From: Billgrantia gudaonensis
GTDB taxonomy: Bacteria; Pseudomonadota; Gammaproteobacteria; Pseudomonadales; Halomonadaceae
Length of the DNA stretch: 64,000 nt
Assembly: GCF_900100195.1 (NCBI RefSeq)
Contig: NZ_FNES01000008.1
Coordinates: forward strand, 1-64,000
Reading direction: 5' to 3'
The notes below the pieces were generated by a model. The model was given only the letters and a program-made list of their open reading frames with translations. It was not told where the DNA came from and did no database searches. Both the position numbers and the translations under genes were made by a program. Shown in pieces: positions 1 to 9,364 of this stretch. Numbering within the stretch: the first letter of the stretch is position 1; every line of letters starts with the position of its first letter.

Positions 1-2
1 TC

Positions 3-257
3 AGTTGGGAATCGGGTAGCTCCGTACGGGGACGTCCCCGCTTGTCGAAAGCCGGCAATCCGAAACTGCGTCAGAGCCTGTACATGGCAGCCGTCGTCGG
101 GCTGAGGCGAAATCCGGATATCTCGGCGCTATACCAGCGGCTTATAACAAACGGCAAGAGCAAAATGGCGGCCTTGGGGGCGGCGATGCGGAAGCTGATC
201 CACATCGCTTACGGTGTCCTCAAGACCCAGACCGAATATCGGCCACAAACCGCCTGA
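3..257 (+). mobile_element. IS110-family transposase, C-terminal part (5' end outside window)
   Basis: The reading frame is open from the window edge to a TGA at 255-257, about 84 codons. It encodes the Transposase_20 end of IS110/IS116/IS902 transposases: a GSSVRGRPRLSKAGN stretch, then a KLRQSLYMAA helix and a conserved tail with KSKMAALGAAMRKL. An internal TTG at 42 could be mistaken for a start, but the family motif begins upstream, so the gene enters from the left. IS110 elements use a DEDD catalytic domain that would lie outside the window. They usually lack terminal inverted repeats, so the right boundary cannot be fixed here; it should lie in the 34 bp before the LysR gene. Whether the element is intact cannot be judged. 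Confidence 0.85.
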
Positions 258-291
258 TGGAATGTTTGTGGCCGGTTAGGAGAGATGGTAT

Positions 292-1197
292 CTAGGGCGG
301 GGCCGTCGACAGGGCGTCCCAGAACGTCGTCACGGCCGGCCGGTCGTCGTCGGCGCGACGATAGAGGCGAATCTCCAGTGGAACCTGCCAGCGTGTACCG
401 CCGGCGGGCACCAGCGAACCGGCGGCAAGCGCGTCACGCACGCTGCGCTCGGGCAGCCAGCCGAGACCGTAGCCCAGCGCCACCAGTTCGCGAATGTTAC
501 CGCTCTGGATGCTTTCGTTGAGGATGCTGAATTCCGGGGCTTCACCGAGGCGGGCCAGGTGAGCGCGAATCGCAGCATCGATCAGTCCGCGGGGATGATA
601 GGCGATCAGCGGCAGGCGCGAGGCGCCGTCGAGAGAGAACCGGGGACGGCCGTCCGCTTCCGGCAGCGAGACCGGGATCAACCGCTCGCGGTCGAGGTGC
701 CGGGCTTCGAAGCCTTCGGTGTCGGGCTCGATGCCACAGGGCATGGGTGTCCAGTAGCACAGCACCAGATCGCACTCCTCACGGGCCAGTGCCCGAAAGT
801 AGTCGTCCACCAGCCAGCCGGTGGCGCGCAGATAGGGGGCGACCGGAGGCGGTGTGCTCCACTGGCCGAGCCACTGCGGCATGAAGTGGATCAGCAGGCT
901 TTGCGGCGCCGCCAGGCGCAGCTGTCCCGACTGCCTTTCGGCGAGCTGGGTCAGGCGCCGGCGCCCCTCGGTGACGCGCCGGGAAACGTCATGGCACAAG
1001 CTGAGGAATTCCTCGCCGGCCGGTGTCAACGACAGCGGCAGCGTCTGACGGTTGACCAGGGTGGTCCCCATCTCCTCCTCGAGCAGCTTGATGCGCCGTG
1101 AAAAGGTCGGCTGGGTGACGTTCTGCTGCTCGGCGGCCCGCGAGAAATGGCGGGTGTGGGCCAGGGCAATGAAGTCTTCCAGCCAGCGTAGTTCCAT
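292..1197 (-). CDS. LysR-family transcriptional regulator, HypT/YjiE-like
   Basis: A 301-aa LysR-type regulator of normal family length. Residues 1-60 form the winged helix-turn-helix (WLEDFIALA, then FSRAAEQQNVTQPTFSRRIKLLE), followed by the linker helix and a substrate-binding-like effector domain from about residue 90. The N-terminus, with FSRAAE..VTQPTFSRRI and the NRQ..PLSLTPAGEEF segment, resembles the HypT/YjiE subgroup described in E. coli as an oxidative (hypochlorite) stress regulator; that subgroup assignment is from memory and only suggestive. It lies downstream of the peptide ABC genes on the same strand, 58 bp after the last one. It could regulate them or something in the interrupted left flank. 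Confidence 0.85.
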   Translation of the reverse strand: MELRWLEDFIALAHTRHFSRAAEQQNVTQPTFSRRIKLLEEEMGTTLVNRQTLPLSLTPAGEEFLSLCHDVSRRVTEGRRRLTQLAERQSGQLRLAAPQSLLIHFMPQWLGQWSTPPPVAPYLRATGWLVDDYFRALAREECDLVLCYWTPMPCGIEPDTEGFEARHLDRERLIPVSLPEADGRPRFSLDGASRLPLIAYHPRGLIDAAIRAHLARLGEAPEFSILNESIQSGNIRELVALGYGLGWLPERSVRDALAAGSLVPAGGTRWQVPLEIRLYRRADDDRPAVTTFWDALSTAPP

Positions 1198-1255
1198 GTC
1201 GCCTCCCAGTGCAGGCGGGGCCCAAACCCGCCATTATGCCAGAGTGAGGCCGGCT

Positions 1256-2317
1256 TCAGTCGAGCCGGCCTTCTTCTACGGCATGACACGCGACCTGGGC
1301 GCCTCCATCGCTGGCGATCAGCGCCGGCACCTCCTCGCGGCAGCGCGCATCGGCGTGCGGGCAGCGAGCGTGGAAGACGCATCCCGAGGGAAGGTCGACC
1401 GGCGTCGGCACTTCTCCCTCCAGGCGAATGTGCTGCGGGCGGTCGTCCTCGAGGCGCGGAATCGCCGAGATCAGCGCGCGGGTGTAGGGGTGGCGCGGCG
1501 TGGCGAACAGCGTGGCCGTAGGGGCGACCTCGCACACCCGTCCCAGGTACATCACGGCCACCCGGGTGCCGAAGTGCTCAACCACGGCCAGATCGTGGGT
1601 GATGAACAGGTAGGTCAGATTGTGCTGCTGTTGGGCATCCATCAGCAGGTTGAGGACCTGCGCCTGGATGGAGACGTCGAGTGCCGAGATGGGTTCGTCG
1701 GCGACGATGAACTCCGGATCCACGGCCAACGCCCGGGCGATGGCAATGCGCTGTCGCTGGCCGCCGGAGAACTCGTGCCCGTAGCGCTTGCCCCAGTCCT
1801 GCGCGATGCCGACCGAGGCCATCACCTCGGCGACCTTGTCGGCGACTTTCTGGCGGGGCCAATCCGGATGGTGGAGACGAATCGGCTCCTCCAGAGTCTG
1901 CTGGATGGTCATGCGGGGATTGAGCGAGGCGTAGGGGTTCTGGAAGATCATCTGCATGCGCCGACGGTAGGGCATCAGCGCCTGGGTGGAGAGGTCGTCG
2001 ATGCGTTGGCCGTCATAGCGGATCTCGCCAGCCGAGGGATGCAGCAGCCCCATCACCGTGCGCGCCACGGTGGACTTGCCACAGCCCGATTCGCCGACCA
2101 CGCACAGTGCCTCGCCGCGCTGGATCTCCAGGTCGACGCCGTTGATGGCATGCACGCGCTTCTGTTCGCGGATCAGCTTGCCGCCTTTGAACTTCAACTG
2201 CTCGAGAAAGTCGCCGGAGAGCGAGAAGCGCTTCTCGAGGCCGCGAATTTCCAACAGCGGCCGGGTGGTGTCAGGAGCCGCCGTCTCGCCAGCGGGAGCG
2301 GTCATCGTGGCTGTCAT
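1256..2317 (-). CDS. Peptide/nickel-type ABC transporter ATP-binding protein (DppF type)
   Basis: A 353-aa cytoplasmic ATPase, one of the two nucleotide-binding subunits of an oligopeptide/dipeptide importer. Walker A (GESGCGKST, about residues 75-83), the ABC signature (FSGGQRQR) and Walker B (IVADEPISALD) are all present. The C-terminal oligopeptide-transporter extension carries CVFHARCPHADARC, a Cys cluster typical of Dpp/Opp ATPases. Residues 1-20 are an unusually long, low-complexity leader before the LEIRGLEK start of the domain. Its start overlaps the stop of the DppD-type gene by 4 nt, so translation is probably coupled. It is the last gene of the five-gene operon. Substrate cannot be told from sequence. 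Confidence 0.93.
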   Translation of the reverse strand: MTATMTAPAGETAAPDTTRPLLEIRGLEKRFSLSGDFLEQLKFKGGKLIREQKRVHAINGVDLEIQRGEALCVVGESGCGKSTVARTVMGLLHPSAGEIRYDGQRIDDLSTQALMPYRRRMQMIFQNPYASLNPRMTIQQTLEEPIRLHHPDWPRQKVADKVAEVMASVGIAQDWGKRYGHEFSGGQRQRIAIARALAVDPEFIVADEPISALDVSIQAQVLNLLMDAQQQHNLTYLFITHDLAVVEHFGTRVAVMYLGRVCEVAPTATLFATPRHPYTRALISAIPRLEDDRPQHIRLEGEVPTPVDLPSGCVFHARCPHADARCREEVPALIASDGGAQVACHAVEEGRLD

Positions 2318-3336
2318 CGTGTTGTCTCCTCCGCCGGGATGCGTTCGCGCTCGAGCATTTCGGTCACCATGTGGCAGGCCACCCGGCAGTTGCCCGAGGT
2401 AACGAACTCGGGTACCTGTGAATGGCAGGCGGAACGTTCGCTGCCGTCGGCTCGCTGGGTAAAACTGCAGCGCGGGTGGAAGGCGCAGCCACTGGGCAGG
2501 TTGTCCAGCGATGGCATGCTGCCGGGAATCTGGTTGAGCCGTTCGCCTGGAGTGGCCATCTGCGGCAGGGCGTTCATCAGCCCCTGGGTGTAGGGATGCT
2601 GGGGGGCGTTGATGATCTCGCGGGTCGGACCCTGCTCGATCACCCGGCCGGCATACATCACCAGCATCCGCTGGGTCACCTGGCTGACGACGCCGAGATC
2701 GTGCGTGATCAGGATCAGGCCGACGTTGTGCTTCTCACACAGCTCCAGCAGCAGCGCCATGATCTCGGCTTGGATGGTCACGTCCAGTGCTGTGGTCGGC
2801 TCGTCGGCGATGATGATGTCCGGGTCGAGCAGCAGGGCGATGGCGATGATCACCCGTTGCCGCATGCCGCCCGAAAGCTCGTGCGGGTATTGATCGAGAC
2901 GCGCCTCGGGTGAAGGGATCTGTACCTGCTGGAGCTTGCGCAGGGCGATGGCGCGCGCCTCGCGGCTGGCGATGCGGCGGTGCGCCTTGAGACACTCGAT
3001 CATTTGCTCGCCGATGGTGAGCACCGGGTTGAGGGTCATCATCGGATCCTGGAAGATCATCGAGATGCGATGGCCGCGAATTCGACGCAGCGCCCGGTCG
3101 CTCATGCCGGTGAGCTCCTGGCCGTCGAAGCGAACGCTGCCGCCGGCGATGTAGCCGGGTTTGGCGATCAGATTGAGCAAGCTGAAAGCGGCCACCGACT
3201 TGCCGGCGCCGGATTCGCCCACGATGCCCAATCGTTCACCGCGATCGAGGGTGAAGCAGACATCGCGCAGCGCCTTGACGTCGCCGCGACGCAGGGCGAA
3301 ACGCACGTCCAGGTTGTTGACTTCGAGAAGTGACAT
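2314..3336 (-). CDS. Peptide/nickel-type ABC transporter ATP-binding protein (DppD type)
   Basis: A 340-aa cytoplasmic ATPase, partner of the DppF-type subunit encoded immediately downstream. Walker A is GESGAGKS (about residues 39-46), the signature is LSGGMRQR and Walker B is [12 protein letters not shown]. The C-terminus carries the oligo_HPY-type motif GCAFHPRCS. It follows the inner-membrane permease gene with a 19-bp gap. The pair would form a heterodimer driving import through the two permeases encoded upstream. Confidence 0.93.
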   Translation of the reverse strand: MSLLEVNNLDVRFALRRGDVKALRDVCFTLDRGERLGIVGESGAGKSVAAFSLLNLIAKPGYIAGGSVRFDGQELTGMSDRALRRIRGHRISMIFQDPMMTLNPVLTIGEQMIECLKAHRRIASREARAIALRKLQQVQIPSPEARLDQYPHELSGGMRQRVIIAIALLLDPDIIIADEPTTALDVTIQAEIMALLLELCEKHNVGLILITHDLGVVSQVTQRMLVMYAGRVIEQGPTREIINAPQHPYTQGLMNALPQMATPGERLNQIPGSMPSLDNLPSGCAFHPRCSFTQRADGSERSACHSQVPEFVTSGNCRVACHMVTEMLERERIPAEETTR

Positions 3337-3355
3337 GGGATCTCCGGAAGCGTTG

Positions 3356-4312
3356 TCAGCCCTTGTAGAGGCGCGGGTTGAGCACGTCGCGCAGCCAGTC
3401 GCCGAGCAGGTTGATCACCAGCACCAGCACCACCAGCACGGCACCGGGAAGCAGCGTGATCCACCAGGAGCCGGACTGAAGGTAGTCGAAGCCCGACTTG
3501 ATCAGCGAACCCAGCGACGGGTGCGTCTCTGGCATGCCCAGTCCCAGGAAGGAAAGTGCCGCCTCGGAGATGATGGCGTTGGCCACTTGCACCGTGGAGA
3601 TGACGAAGATCGGCGACAGGGTGTTGGGCAGGATGTGTCGAAACATGATGCGTCGGCTTGAGAGGCCCATGGTGCGGGCGGCATCGACGTACTCCTTGCC
3701 TTTCTCGGCGAGCACCGAAGCACGCACCGTGCGCGCGTACTGCGGCCATTCGGCGAGACCGATGATCAGCACCAGAAGCGGCACGGCATAGGCGCTGAAG
3801 GTGGCACTGCCGAAGATCGCCTTGACCACAGCGCCAACCACGATGGCCACCATCAGGGTGGAAAAGGAGAGTTGGATGTCGGCCAGGCGCATCAGGAAGG
3901 CATCGATGCGACCGCCCAGGTAGCCGGCCAGCAGCCCGAAGCAGATCCCCAGGATCGCCTGCAGGGCCACGGCGCCGAAACCGATGATCAGCGATACCCG
4001 CGCGCCGTAGAGAATGGTGGATAGCAGGTCGCGACCCTGGGCGTCCGTACCGAGGACGTAGGCCTCCTCGCTGCCGGGAATCCAGAAGGGCGGAAGTTCC
4101 GAGGCGAGAATGTCGATCTGTGCCAGGTCATAGGGGTTCATCGGCGCCAGCCAGGGCGCCAGGACGGCGCAGGCCACCAGGGCAATGAACACGATCAGGC
4201 TCAGCTGGGCGACCAGGTCGCGCTTGAAGCTGTAGAGGAGATAGGAGTCGCGAAAGCGCTGCCAGCGACTCGTGGCGGGGGAGCTCTCGATGGCGGAGTT
4301 CAAAGTGCTCAT
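3356..4312 (-). CDS. Peptide ABC transporter permease (DppC type)
   Basis: A 318-aa inner-membrane permease. The start MSTLNSAIES at 4312 is chosen over an upstream in-frame ATG because it gives the 4-nt ATGA overlap with the preceding permease gene, and the upstream extension reads as a frame-shadow of that gene. It has an N-terminal TM segment (about residues 35-60), a periplasmic loop with GTDAQGRDLLS typical of DppC, then the BPD_transp_1 domain with several TM helices. The ATPase-contacting EAA loop is visible as EYVDAARTMGLSSRRI. It is part of the leftward importer operon. Confidence 0.92.
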   Translation of the reverse strand: MSTLNSAIESSPATSRWQRFRDSYLLYSFKRDLVAQLSLIVFIALVACAVLAPWLAPMNPYDLAQIDILASELPPFWIPGSEEAYVLGTDAQGRDLLSTILYGARVSLIIGFGAVALQAILGICFGLLAGYLGGRIDAFLMRLADIQLSFSTLMVAIVVGAVVKAIFGSATFSAYAVPLLVLIIGLAEWPQYARTVRASVLAEKGKEYVDAARTMGLSSRRIMFRHILPNTLSPIFVISTVQVANAIISEAALSFLGLGMPETHPSLGSLIKSGFDYLQSGSWWITLLPGAVLVVLVLVINLLGDWLRDVLNPRLYKG

Positions 4313-5355
4313 GCGGGTTTCCCTGTCAGCTTGACGGTGGGATTGACCAGGCCATAGATGAGGTCGACCAGGGTGTTGGTGATCACGAAGATCAGCCCCA
4401 CGATCATCAGATAGGTGACGATCAGCGGGATGTCTGAGCGCTCGATGGCGTCGAGGAACATCAGCCCCATCCCCGGCCACTGAAAGACCGTCTCAGTGAG
4501 GATGGTGTAGGCGACCAGGGTCCCGATCTGCACCCCGCCCACGGTGATCACCGGTAGCATGGTGTTCTTGAGCGCGTGCAGGAAGTAGATGCGGCGCAGA
4601 CGGATGCCCTTGGCGCGGGCGAACTTGACGTACTCCGATTGCAGCACTTCCAGCATCTCGGCACGGATCAGGCGAATGAACAGAGGCAGCATGATCGAGG
4701 CCAGCGAGATGGCCGGCAGCACCAGGTAGAGCAGGCCTCGGGGTGAGGCGAAGTTGGTATACCAGGTGCCGAAGACGTGGACCGGATCGCCGCGACCGTA
4801 GGCCGGCATGCCGCCTTCGGTGGTGACCAGGTCGTTGAGCCAGTTTCCCCAGGCGGTATCGGTGGGGAAGGGCGTCCAGCTCACGCCGATGGCGAACAGC
4901 TGGATCAGCACGATGGCGGTCAGAAACACCGGAATCGAGATGCCGACGATGGAGACGCCCATGAAGAAGCGCGACAGCCAGGCCCTCGGTTTGATGGCGC
5001 TATACACGCCGATGGGCACCGACAGCGCGATGATCAGAAAGGTGGCCGCTGCCACCAGCTCCAGCGTCGCTGGCAGGTGCCTGGCAATCACCTCGGTGGT
5101 GGGCTGGTTGAAATTGTAGGAGTAGCCGAAATCGAACCGGGCGGCATTCTTGGCAAAACGCAGGTACTGCACCAGGAAGGGATCGTTGAGGCCCAGTTCT
5201 TCGCGCAGGGCTTCTCGCTCGCTCTCGGGCACCGACTGGCCGACCATCTGCTGGATGGGGTCGCCCAGGTTGTCCTGTATCGAAAAGGCGATGAGGCTGA
5301 TGACGAACATCACCAGCAGCGCATGAAAGATGCGCTTGACCAGAAAGGCGATCAT
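4309..5355 (-). CDS. Peptide ABC transporter permease (DppB type)
   Basis: A 348-aa inner-membrane permease. The start MIAFLVKRIF at 5355 matches the standard DppB/OppB N-terminus (one TM, then the GDP.Q..Q region) and has an AGGA-type ribosome site; an ATG 11 codons upstream adds only a non-conserved leader. The DDPIQ-like region reads LGDPIQQMVG and the C-terminal EAA loop reads EYVKFARAKGIRLRRI. TM helices fill residues 100-340. The stop overlaps the next permease start by 4 nt. It is separated from the binding-protein gene upstream by 98 bp containing a strong hairpin. Confidence 0.92.
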   Translation of the reverse strand: MIAFLVKRIFHALLVMFVISLIAFSIQDNLGDPIQQMVGQSVPESEREALREELGLNDPFLVQYLRFAKNAARFDFGYSYNFNQPTTEVIARHLPATLELVAAATFLIIALSVPIGVYSAIKPRAWLSRFFMGVSIVGISIPVFLTAIVLIQLFAIGVSWTPFPTDTAWGNWLNDLVTTEGGMPAYGRGDPVHVFGTWYTNFASPRGLLYLVLPAISLASIMLPLFIRLIRAEMLEVLQSEYVKFARAKGIRLRRIYFLHALKNTMLPVITVGGVQIGTLVAYTILTETVFQWPGMGLMFLDAIERSDIPLIVTYLMIVGLIFVITNTLVDLIYGLVNPTVKLTGKPA

Positions 5356-5383
5356 GGGTGGCGTCCTGTTGGCAACGCAAGGC

Positions 5384-5406
5384 GACACGCCCCTGCGGGG
5401 CGTGTC
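5384..5406 (-). terminator. Intercistronic hairpin between binding-protein and permease genes
   Basis: A perfect 10-bp inverted repeat (GACACGCCCC / GGGGCGTGTC) with a 3-nt loop lies after the substrate-binding protein stop and 29 bp before the permease start. No U-run follows. Hairpins at this place in ABC operons commonly stabilise the binding-protein mRNA or partially terminate, giving more binding protein than membrane subunits; that role is inferred. Confidence 0.55.
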
Positions 5407-5453
5407 ACCGGGTCAGGTTCATGGGTTGCCGGCCGGGTGGCCGGCGGAATGGA

Positions 5454-7031
5454 TCACTCTTCCTCGATGACCAGATCCCCGAGGTAGGGGAAGTTCATCA
5501 CGTTGAGCACCGGTTCGATGTCGACGTTGGGGGCGGAGGCCCAGGCCAGATCCTGCCAGTGCAGCGGCACGAAGGCAGCCTCGTCGTAGAGGGTCTGCTC
5601 GACCTGCTGAAGCATCTCGGCGCGCTGTTCGAGATCGACCTCGACGTTGGCCTCGGAGACCAGCTTGTCGAGTTCCGGGTTGCAGTAGTTGCCGGCGTTG
5701 TATTGGCCGGCCCCCGTGTCTGCATCCGGGCAGGCGGTCAGGTACTCGTGGAAGTTGGCGCTGTCCTCGGTATCGGCGTGCCAGCCGATCATCATCATGT
5801 CGGCGGCACGGTCGTCGAACTCGCCCCAGTACTGCGCCTTGGGCATGGTCTTGAGGTCGACGTCGACGTTGATGCGCGCCAGCATGGTGGCGACCGCCTG
5901 GGCGATCTTGGCGTCGTTCACGTAGCGGTTGTTGGGCGCCATCATGGTGATCTCGAAGCCATCGGCATAGCCGGCCTCGGCCATCAGTTCCTGGGCCTTC
6001 TCCAGGTCATAGCGGCGCTCGAGAGACTCGATGTGGCCCGCATAGCCTTTGGGAGAGAACTGCGCCGCCGGCGTGGCGAAGCCCTTCATCAGGCGATCGG
6101 CGATGGCATCCTGGTTCACGGCGTAGGCGAAGGCCTGGCGCACCCGCTCGTCCTGGAAGGCATCGACGCGGTTCTGGTCCATGTGGAAGAAGATGATGCG
6201 GGTACCGGACATGGTGACGAGCTCGGCATCGTCGCTTTCACGTACCCGCTCCAGGTCGTTGGGCGGCACCGGGGCGATGAAGTCGACGTCGCCGGAAAGC
6301 AGAGCGGCCACGCGGGTGGCGTTCTCGCTGATCGGCGTGTGCACGATGCGATCGACGTTGCCCGGGGAATCCTCGTCCCAGTAGTCGGGGTTACGCTCGA
6401 ACTCCATGCGGGTGCCTTTCTGGTGCTCGACCACGGTGAAAGGCCCGGTTCCGGAGAGGTTGGACGAGGCGAAGGAGTTGCCGTTCTTGACGATCTCGTC
6501 CTTGGGATCGCCATCCTCGGCGGTGCCGCTGTAGAAGGCGCTGTCCATCGGGAAGACGTAGGTGGCCAGGTTGAGCAGCAGCGGATAGGGTTCGCCGGTC
6601 TTGAACTCGACGGTATGTTCGTCGATGGCAGTGACGCTTTCGACAGGGGTGAAGATGCCCTTGAAGTCCGGGCTGCGCTTGAGACGCTCCACGGTCCACA
6701 CCACGTCGTCGGCGGTGAAGGCGTTGCCGCTGTGGAACTCGACGCCTTCGCGCAGGGTCATGCGCATGGTGGTGTCGTCGACCTGCTCCCAGCCAGTGGC
6801 CAGGCGCGGCTCGAAGTCGAGATCGCTCGTCCAGCGCACCAGGGGATCATGGGTCATGTGGGAGAGCTGCAGAATGCCGCCCGATAGCTGCTCGTGGATG
6901 TCCAGTGATACCGGGTCTGCATCGTAGGCCATGCGCAGGGTGGTCTGTGCAGCGGCCAGGCTCGGCAGCAGCGTCGCGCCGGTCACGGTGGCGCCGATCA
7001 TGCCGGCTAGCAGGGTCTTCTTGAAAGTCAT
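5454..7031 (-). CDS. ABC transporter periplasmic substrate-binding protein (SBP_bac_5, peptide type)
   Basis: A 525-aa periplasmic binding protein of the DppA/OppA (SBP_bac_5) family, and the first gene of the importer operon. Residues 1-28 form a Sec signal peptide (MTFKKTLLAGMIG..., ending LAAA before QTTLRM). Family hallmarks follow: an SGGILQLSHMTHDPLVRW-like entry, RLATGWEQVDDTTM, NLSGTGPFTVVEHQ and ERNPDYWDED. It has the length of peptide-binding members. Substrate is uncertain; dipeptides, oligopeptides or related compounds are all handled by this family. The four downstream genes encode the matching permeases and ATPases. Confidence 0.92.
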   Translation of the reverse strand: MTFKKTLLAGMIGATVTGATLLPSLAAAQTTLRMAYDADPVSLDIHEQLSGGILQLSHMTHDPLVRWTSDLDFEPRLATGWEQVDDTTMRMTLREGVEFHSGNAFTADDVVWTVERLKRSPDFKGIFTPVESVTAIDEHTVEFKTGEPYPLLLNLATYVFPMDSAFYSGTAEDGDPKDEIVKNGNSFASSNLSGTGPFTVVEHQKGTRMEFERNPDYWDEDSPGNVDRIVHTPISENATRVAALLSGDVDFIAPVPPNDLERVRESDDAELVTMSGTRIIFFHMDQNRVDAFQDERVRQAFAYAVNQDAIADRLMKGFATPAAQFSPKGYAGHIESLERRYDLEKAQELMAEAGYADGFEITMMAPNNRYVNDAKIAQAVATMLARINVDVDLKTMPKAQYWGEFDDRAADMMMIGWHADTEDSANFHEYLTACPDADTGAGQYNAGNYCNPELDKLVSEANVEVDLEQRAEMLQQVEQTLYDEAAFVPLHWQDLAWASAPNVDIEPVLNVMNFPYLGDLVIEEE

Positions 7032-7061
7032 GTGTAATTCCCTTGTCGGGTTGTTGTTGGC

Positions 7062-7082
7062 GCGCGACCCGGTCGGTCGCGC
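7062..7082 (-). repeat. 8-bp inverted repeat in the leader of the peptide-transporter operon
   Basis: The arms GCGCGACC and GGTCGCGC form a perfect 8-bp stem with a 5-nt loop. It is centred about 40 bp upstream of the binding-protein start codon. It may be a leader hairpin or an operator half-site pair; nothing else supports either. Confidence 0.35.
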
Positions 7083-7189
7083 TCATGGTACGTTCGCTAA
7101 CATAGGGATCCGGGCGAGAACAGAACAATCGAAATTCCGAGAGGAGCCATGCGCCAGGTGCATGAACGGCGATGGTCGGGAGAAGGGGA

Positions 7190-7843
7190 TCACCGTGCCG
7201 GCGGTGCCGTTACTTGCTCGATGCGGTAAAGAGTCGCGACCTGATCCAGGTCGGTGACGCTGCATTCGAGGTCGCGAATTCGACCATCGTCTAGGCCGTA
7301 GATCCAGCCGTGGACGGCCAGATGCTGGCCGCGCTGCCAAGCCTGCTGGATGATCTTGTTGTGGCACACGTTCATGACCTGCGAACGCACGTTGAATTCG
7401 CACATGCGATTCACCCGATCGTCCAGCGGCAGGTCGGCCAGCTCATGGCGATGTTGGCAGTATAGTTCACGAACCGAATGCAGCCAGAGATCGACCATGC
7501 CGTTGTCACCGCCCTCGACGGCGGCTCGCACGCCGCCGCAGCCATAATGTCCGACGACCATGATGTGACGGACTTCGAGCACGTCCACGGCGTACTGCAG
7601 CACCGACAGGGCGTTGAGATCGTTGTGATGGACGAGGTTGGCCACATTGCGATGTACGAAGACTTCGCCCGGCGGCAGCGAGATGATCTGATTGGCGGGT
7701 ACGCGGCTGTCGGAGCAGCCGATCCATAGGTAGTCGGGATTCTGCTGTCGTGACAGCCGAGCGAAGAAATCGGGATCCTCCTGGCACATTCGCTGGGACC
7801 AGGCGCGATTGTTGTCGAGCAGGGCGGCGATTTCCTGTTTCAT
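7190..7843 (-). CDS. can: Beta-class carbonic anhydrase
   Basis: A 217-aa cytoplasmic enzyme interconverting CO2 and bicarbonate. The zinc site of beta carbonic anhydrases is complete: Cys43 and the Asp45-Arg47 dyad in GCSDSRVP, and His/Cys in GHYGCGGV at about residues 99-102. Length matches E. coli Can (about 220 aa). It stands alone between the peptide transporter operon and the glutathione reductase gene, which is divergent. Its product would supply bicarbonate for carboxylases. Identification is secure at family level. Confidence 0.95.
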   Translation of the reverse strand: MKQEIAALLDNNRAWSQRMCQEDPDFFARLSRQQNPDYLWIGCSDSRVPANQIISLPPGEVFVHRNVANLVHHNDLNALSVLQYAVDVLEVRHIMVVGHYGCGGVRAAVEGGDNGMVDLWLHSVRELYCQHRHELADLPLDDRVNRMCEFNVRSQVMNVCHNKIIQQAWQRGQHLAVHGWIYGLDDGRIRDLECSVTDLDQVATLYRIEQVTAPPAR

Positions 7844-8002
7844 CTCGGCAGTTCCTGTTGTCGACCGGTAGGCCGGCCCTTGTAACCCCGGCTGGTGCCC
7901 GCGTCAACCGCGCTCTCCCGCGGTCCGGACATGGCTGGTACCATCACGCTCAACGAGCGGGACCGCGACGGCGCCCGACATCCCAGGAGCAAGGAGACTG
8001 CC

Positions 8003-9364
8003 GTGTCAGACTTCGACTACGACCTCTTCGTCATCGGCGCCGGTTCCGGCGGCGTCCGGGCAGCACGCACCGCCGCCGCCAGCGGCGCACGGGTCGCGGT
8101 GGCCGAGGAGCGTTACCTGGGCGGCACCTGCGTCAACGTGGGATGCGTGCCCAAGAAGCTTTACTCGCATGCCGCCCACTTCCACGATGCGTTCGACGAC
8201 AGCGCCGGCTTCGGCTGGACGCTGCCCGCCGCGCCGCAGTTCGATTGGCCCACCTTGCGCGACAACAAGATCAGCGAGATAAAGCGCCTCAATGGCATCT
8301 ACGACGATCTGCTGGAGAGTGCCGGCGTGCATCTGATCCATGGGCGGGCGCGCATTCTCGATGCGCATCGCGTGGAGGTGTCGGGGGAAAGGCTGAGCGC
8401 CGAGAAGATACTCGTCGCCGTGGGCGGGTGGCCCTGGGTGCCGAATTTCCCGGGCAACGAGCATGTGGTGACCTCCAACGAGGTGTTCGATCTGGAGCGG
8501 TTCCCCGAGCGATTCCTGGTGCTGGGCGGCGGTTACATCGCCGTGGAGTTCGCCAGCATCTTCAACGGTCTGGGTAGCGAGACCCACCTGATCTACCGAG
8601 GGGAGCTGTTTCTGCGCGGTTTCGATCGGGAGGTGCGCGAGTTCGCGCGCGACGAGATGGCCAAGAAAGGGGTGCAGTTGCACTTCGGGAGCAACATCGA
8701 GCGCATCGACCGGGGCGAGACGGGCCTGACGGTGACCTTGACCTCCGGCGATGTCCTCGAAGTGGATGCGGTATTGGCGGCGACGGGTAGGCGCCCTCAT
8801 CTGGCGGAGCTCGGCCTGGATGCTCTGGGCATCGAACTCACCGACAGCGGGCATCTGTCGGTCAACGAGCGTTTCGAGACCTCGGTGCCATCGATCCTTG
8901 CTCTGGGCGACGTGACCGGGGGCCCCGAGCTCACCCCGGTGGCGCTGGCCGAGGCGATGCAACTGGTGCAGCACCATTTCGGTGACGCTGCGCCGAAGCC
9001 CCTCGACTACGAGCGCATCGCCACGGCGGTGTTCTGTCATCCCAACATCGGTACGGTGGGCCTCTCCGAAGAGGCGGCTCGGCAGCGCTGCGGTGCCGTG
9101 CGCGTCTACCGTACCGACTTCCGTCCGCTCAAGCACACGCTTTCCGGCAGTCAGGAGCGCTGTCTGATCAAGCTCATCGTCGACGATGCCAGCGACGTGG
9201 TGGTCGGTGCACACATGGTGGGAGAGGAGGCCGGCGAGGTGATACAGGGTATCGCCATCGCCGTACGGGCCGGCCTGACCAAGGCCGATTTCGATGCCAC
9301 CGTGGGCATCCATCCCACCGGGGCGGAGGAGTTCGTGACGCTGCGTACACCGAGCCGTACCTGA
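8003..9364 (+). CDS. gor: Glutathione-disulfide reductase
   Basis: A 453-aa FAD- and NADPH-dependent reductase that returns oxidised glutathione to GSH in the cytoplasm. I place the start at the GTG at 8003 ([17 protein letters not shown]), which has an AAGGAGA ribosome site 5 bp away; an ATG 36 codons upstream adds a non-conserved leader. The FAD motif GAGSGG, the redox disulfide in [13 protein letters not shown] (Cys43, Cys48), the NAD(P) motif GGGYIAVE and the C-terminal HPTGAEE catalytic His-Glu are present. The HPTGAEEF ending favours Gor over dihydrolipoamide or mercuric reductases. Confidence 0.93.
   Translation: MSDFDYDLFVIGAGSGGVRAARTAAASGARVAVAEERYLGGTCVNVGCVPKKLYSHAAHFHDAFDDSAGFGWTLPAAPQFDWPTLRDNKISEIKRLNGIYDDLLESAGVHLIHGRARILDAHRVEVSGERLSAEKILVAVGGWPWVPNFPGNEHVVTSNEVFDLERFPERFLVLGGGYIAVEFASIFNGLGSETHLIYRGELFLRGFDREVREFARDEMAKKGVQLHFGSNIERIDRGETGLTVTLTSGDVLEVDAVLAATGRRPHLAELGLDALGIELTDSGHLSVNERFETSVPSILALGDVTGGPELTPVALAEAMQLVQHHFGDAAPKPLDYERIATAVFCHPNIGTVGLSEEAARQRCGAVRVYRTDFRPLKHTLSGSQERCLIKLIVDDASDVVVGAHMVGEEAGEVIQGIAIAVRAGLTKADFDATVGIHPTGAEEFVTLRTPSRT

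Noticed and set aside
5358-6887. A 509-codon plus-strand frame opposite the peptide-binding protein gene
   Set aside because: It is a shadow frame; the minus strand has a signal peptide and SBP_bac_5 motifs.
7149-7229. A 26-codon plus-strand frame with an AGGAG just upstream
   Set aside because: The spacing to the ATG is too short, it overlaps the end of the carbonic anhydrase gene and the peptide has no recognisable feature.
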